This document shows positions 60,945-64,000 of a DNA stretch of 64,000 nt, piece after piece. The notes under the pieces are model-generated. The model saw nothing but the letters and a program-made list of their open reading frames with translations. It was not told the origin of the DNA and ran no database searches. The stretch comes from Corynebacterium ulcerans (GTDB lineage Bacteria > Actinomycetota > Actinomycetes > Mycobacteriales > Mycobacteriaceae). The position numbers were made by a program, and so were the translations under genes. How positions within the stretch are numbered: the first letter of the stretch is position 1; every line of letters starts with the position of its first letter. Location of the stretch: the NCBI RefSeq assembly GCF_900187135.1, contig NZ_LT906443.1:496001-560000 (forward strand), given 5' to 3'.

Positions 60945-62939
60945 TTAAGACGCACCTGCAGCGGTCGATTCTGCAGGTTCTGCGACTTTCCGCACCACAT
61001 CTGCAAGTTCAGACTGGGGTGCTTGCCGCAGCTGAGTTCTAAAGTCCTCTTTCATGATCGCACGCGCAAGGCGGGAAAGAATCTTCAAGTGTTGTTTTCC
61101 GGCATCAGAGGGAACACAGATGAGGAATACGAGATCTGTTTCCTCCCCGTCTGTCCACTCGATCGGAGCATCCAAACGAGCAAGCCCTACCATCGCAGCA
61201 TGGGTTCCGGTGCTGCGCGAATGCGGTATAGCGACACCGTAGCCTACGCTTGTCGACGCCAACCGTTCTCTATTAAGCGATGCGTCTACTACAGCGCGCG
61301 CATCCGAGATCCGCCCGGCAACAACGCCTTTATCCACTAGACGCCGAATAGCTTCCTCGCGATCCTTCATTGGACCCGAGTACACCAATTCATCCATAAT
61401 GATTGGTTCATTCGGTTTAACAGACGCTGCCGCTTCCTCTGTGTTTTCTTGAAGAGGTGCCTTGGGGGTCAAGGCCGCCATGGATGTTCTTTTGACACTG
61501 AATCCGACAAAGATCAAAGCCAACGCACACGTGACAGCCACACCAGCTGCCAAAGCTAAGAAGTAGCCGCCCACGTTATCTACTGCGCCCAACACCGCAA
61601 CGATAGGACCGCCGTGCATGACATGGTCCTTAACTCCTAGCGACCCTGCTAATGCAGCAGCCACTGCCCCTCCGATCACGTTCGCAGGAATAATCTGCAA
61701 CGGGCGGGCCGCGGCTAGCGGGATAGCTCCCTCTGTAATACCGAAAAAGCCCATGAACACAGACGCAATACCGGCATCGCGTTCAGGCTTAGAAAATAGG
61801 CTGCGGCGCATAAGCGTGGCCACGCCAACCCCCAAAGGCGGAACTGCGATTGCAGCAGCGATCATACCCATGGGTAGAGCGTTACCTGCTGCAATAAGTC
61901 CTCCGGAGAAAAGGAAGGCAGTCTTATTAAAAGGTCCTCCCATGTCAAAGGCTATCATCGCCCCAAGGATTGCTCCGAGAACCAAGACAGATTCCCCCTG
62001 CATCGAGGCAAGGTATCCCGTGAGTGCTTCAAAGAGCGCCGCAATTGGGTGTCCCAAAACGTAAATAAACAAAAGGCCAACGATCACCGTGGTAAGAATC
62101 GGAATCACAATAATCGGCCAAATAGGCGCCACGTATTTGTGCACGGGTATCTTGCGGATTCCCAATGCCACATAACCGGAAAGAAAACCGGTAACAATAC
62201 CGCCTATGAACCCAGCCCCTGCTTCTGAGTTGTACAAAGACCCGGTAGTCGCTACCAACCCGGTGATAAATCCGGGTGCGAGACCTGGGCGATCAGCGAT
62301 TGCCTGAGCTATGTATGCAGATAACACAGGAACCATCAGGCTAAATGCCAATACACCAAGCTGCTGTACGGTATCCCAGAATGAACCTTCGGGTATCTTG
62401 AGCCCTTCTGCAGTCGGTTGTCCTCCTATGGATAAAGCAATAGCGAGCAGGAGACCGCCGGTCACCACAAAGGGGATCATGTGAGACACGCCGTTCATCA
62501 ACGCGGCATACATGACTCTTCCCGCGGCTCCCTTAGCCTCTGTCCTCGGCTGGTGGGAGCCTTCGAGGGACGATGCTTCCTCTGGTGTAGTTGGTCCCGT
62601 GACATCGCTGGTTTTAGCTGTATTCACCACCCGTTGTAATAGCGCATTCGGCTCACGAATGGCGTGCGCAACCGATACGTTTACCAAGGGTTTATTCACA
62701 AAACGCGCTGTGTCGATTGTTGTGTCGGCTGCGATGAGGACGGCATCGGCACGCTCAATATCTTGATCGCTGAAGGTGCCTTCAACACCAATAGAACCGT
62801 GCGTCTCTATCTTGAGTTCTATGCCCTCGGCATGTGCTGCCTCAGTGAGACGCTCCGCCGCCATGTACGTGTGAGCGATTCCAGTCGGACATGCGGTAAT
62901 CGCAAGCACAAAAGGAACCTGATGTACTGTTTCACTCAT
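60945..62939 (-). CDS. PTS fructose-type permease, EIIB-EIIC-EIIA fusion
   Basis: 664 residues with domain order B-C-A. EIIB (1-105) has its phosphorylated Cys17 in ACPTGIAHT. EIIC (about 140-475) has some ten membrane helices. EIIA (about 515-655) has its active His in VAIPHSRS. It resembles corynebacterial fructose permease (PtsF/FruA). No fruK or fruR gene lies next to it, unlike the usual fru operon, so it may be a second system for another hexose or a relocated fruA. The ATG at 62939 is preferred over the upstream 62951. Confidence 0.9.
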   Translation of the reverse strand: MSETVHQVPFVLAITACPTGIAHTYMAAERLTEAAHAEGIELKIETHGSIGVEGTFSDQDIERADAVLIAADTTIDTARFVNKPLVNVSVAHAIREPNALLQRVVNTAKTSDVTGPTTPEEASSLEGSHQPRTEAKGAAGRVMYAALMNGVSHMIPFVVTGGLLLAIALSIGGQPTAEGLKIPEGSFWDTVQQLGVLAFSLMVPVLSAYIAQAIADRPGLAPGFITGLVATTGSLYNSEAGAGFIGGIVTGFLSGYVALGIRKIPVHKYVAPIWPIIVIPILTTVIVGLLFIYVLGHPIAALFEALTGYLASMQGESVLVLGAILGAMIAFDMGGPFNKTAFLFSGGLIAAGNALPMGMIAAAIAVPPLGVGVATLMRRSLFSKPERDAGIASVFMGFFGITEGAIPLAAARPLQIIPANVIGGAVAAALAGSLGVKDHVMHGGPIVAVLGAVDNVGGYFLALAAGVAVTCALALIFVGFSVKRTSMAALTPKAPLQENTEEAAASVKPNEPIIMDELVYSGPMKDREEAIRRLVDKGVVAGRISDARAVVDASLNRERLASTSVGYGVAIPHSRSTGTHAAMVGLARLDAPIEWTDGEETDLVFLICVPSDAGKQHLKILSRLARAIMKEDFRTQLRQAPQSELADVVRKVAEPAESTAAGAS

Positions 62940-63034
62940 ATGTCCGATCATAAGAGCGAAAGTGACTCAGCGGTAGGACATCCCTATTATGTGGTCTGCA
63001 AGATACTCCTCGGCTTCTCACTCAATAGGATCGG

Positions 63035-63439
63035 TTAGTCCGCGTCTGGCTGCCAGGCACACGCCGCAGCCGTTGCGGTATCGATGTGCCCTTCCACCGA
63101 GGTTCCATACCAATAGATATCATGCGGCAGCAGCCCCACCACGACTTTTGTGGCGGCTCGTAGGTCAAGCGTCGAATATCCAGTGAGCACAATACGATAA
63201 AGCTGCTCAACACTGGGCGGGTGACCTTTAACCTGTGCATACTGAGTCACCAACATATTATCCGGCTCGCAGGTGAGGTCGATCGGATCAATCACAATGC
63301 TCGTAACCTCATAGCCGTGGCTGCTCAGGCCATCACGCAGCGCCGCATGTATGTTGTCTCGCTGGCCAGGAATAATCAGTGCATTAAGGTCAGTGGATAT
63401 TTTTCTTTTCATATCCTTAGCAACAGCGCACGAAGGCAA
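63035..63439 (-). CDS. Hypothetical small soluble protein upstream of the PTS gene
   Basis: A 134-codon frame (TTG at 63439), or 125 codons from the ATG at 63412. The protein appears soluble, with predicted alternating strands and helices (ALIIPGQRDNIHAALRDGL, VVVGLLPHDIYWYG). I recognise no family or catalytic motif. It sits 25 bp after trmD on the same strand and so probably shares its transcript. Coding status is supported by length, spacing and the lack of an alternative gene in the interval. Confidence 0.6.
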   Translation of the reverse strand: MPSCAVAKDMKRKISTDLNALIIPGQRDNIHAALRDGLSSHGYEVTSIVIDPIDLTCEPDNMLVTQYAQVKGHPPSVEQLYRIVLTGYSTLDLRAATKVVVGLLPHDIYWYGTSVEGHIDTATAAACAWQPDAD

Positions 63440-63464
63440 TCATTCCCGACCAATCACTTTCTTC

Positions 63465-64000
63465 TCACTCTTGTATCAACTGCGCTAAGAACTCACGATC
63501 TTTTTTATCCAGGTCACAAGCCTCAAGTAGTTCTGGCCGAACCCGTTGAGTGCGCTCCAGTGATTTTTCTCGACGCCAACGATCTACTTTTGCGTGATTA
63601 CCAGAGAAAAGAACATCTGGAACCTCTAGGTCACGCCACACGCGAGGCTTGGTGTAACTGGGACCTTCCAACAAACCATCGGAAAAAGAATCTTCCTCGT
63701 GGCTTCGTTTATTTCCTAAGACTCCCGGAATCAACCGAACAATAGCTTCCGCTATAACCAAGACGGCGACTTCCCCACCGATAAGCACGTAATCTCCGAT
63801 CGAGACTTCGCGCACGCGATAGCGGTGAGCAGCATCATCGATAACGCGTTGGTCAATGCCCTCATACCTTCCGCAGGCAAAAACGATGTGCTCTTCATTT
63901 GACCATTCTTGCGCGTCTTTTTGAGTGAAAGGCTTCCCCGCCGGTGTTGGCACAATAAGTAACGGCAATGAGGAGTCCTCATCCTCGCGCTGATATCCAG
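63465..64000 (-). CDS. trmD: tRNA (guanine-N1-)-methyltransferase, 5' end cut by window edge
   Basis: The C-terminal 177 residues of TrmD are visible and the frame stays open to base 64000, so the start lies outside. TrmD methylates G37 of tRNAs next to the anticodon. The SPOUT trefoil-knot SAM site is clear: [13 protein letters not shown] and [19 protein letters not shown], with the C-terminal tRNA-binding domain ([23 protein letters not shown]). The internal TTG at 63968 is not the start, since the reading continues upstream with [10 protein letters not shown], typical of TrmD. Confidence 0.95.
   Translation of the reverse strand, partial: GYQREDEDSSLPLLIVPTPAGKPFTQKDAQEWSNEEHIVFACGRYEGIDQRVIDDAAHRYRVREVSIGDYVLIGGEVAVLVIAEAIVRLIPGVLGNKRSHEEDSFSDGLLEGPSYTKPRVWRDLEVPDVLFSGNHAKVDRWRREKSLERTQRVRPELLEACDLDKKDREFLAQLIQE

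Overview
The window looks like a core chromosomal segment of a Corynebacterium, most likely of the diphtheriae / ulcerans / pseudotuberculosis group. The basis is the gene order (pptT-pptH, infB-ylxR-nusA-rimP, ispG-rip1-dxr, cdsA-frr-pyrH-tsf-rpsB, xerC-dprA-comM-yraN, DUF2469-rnhB-lepB-rplS-trmD), which is the same backbone as in Mycobacterium tuberculosis. Further support comes from mycothione reductase, a DtxR-like iron box, many GTG/TTG starts and a base composition only slightly above 50% GC. I see no rRNA, tRNA, CRISPR array, insertion sequence or prophage.

Layout. Bases 1-10,000 (minus strand): phosphopantetheinyl transferase (cut by the window edge) with its opposing hydrolase, a MATE exporter, a DHH phosphodiesterase, rbfA, infB, ylxR, nusA, rimP. 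Bases 10,000-30,000: a DUF4439 lipoprotein, proS, yaaA, selO, a COG0523 metal GTPase and ogt, with a scattered set of cobalamin genes (cobA, cobB, cobO, a ChlI/ChlD-type chelatase split across two frames, cobQ), then mqo, an alpha/beta hydrolase, mtr, an unknown membrane protein and map. Bases 30,000-46,000: a penicillin-binding lipoprotein, ispG, rip1, dxr, rlmN, cdsA, frr, pyrH, tsf, rpsB, an M23-like secreted protein and xerC. Bases 45,900-49,000: dprA, comM, yraN. Bases 49,300-56,000 (plus strand): a TPP riboswitch followed by thiC-thiE-thiO-thiS-thiG-thiF-thiD, lying between yraN and the DUF2469-rnhB-lepB block. Bases 56,000-64,000: DUF2469, rnhB, lepB, rplS, tex, a fructose-type PTS permease, an unknown small protein, and trmD (5' end cut by the window edge).

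How genes work together. The translation and RNA block covers initiation (infB, rbfA, rimP), elongation (tsf, rplS, rpsB), recycling (frr), tRNA/rRNA modification (trmD, rlmN) and transcription (nusA, tex). The isoprenoid genes ispG and dxr flank the membrane protease rip1. The thi operon encodes both the pyrimidine and thiazole branches of thiamin phosphate synthesis and carries its own riboswitch. The cob genes supply methylation, two amidation steps, adenosylation and the ATPase part of a metal chelatase; the large CobN subunit is not in the window.

Most of the window is conserved housekeeping sequence and I found no clearly new multi-gene system. The observations most worth follow-up are: the chlI/chlD-type gene, whose two halves lie in overlapping frames and may be joined by ribosomal frameshifting; a pair of perfect inverted DnaA boxes upstream of the thi operon; an orphan DtxR-like box in a gene-free gap beside dprA; and a thiF that has lost its zinc cysteines. 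All functional calls are by motif and family recognition from reading the sequence; no database search was run.
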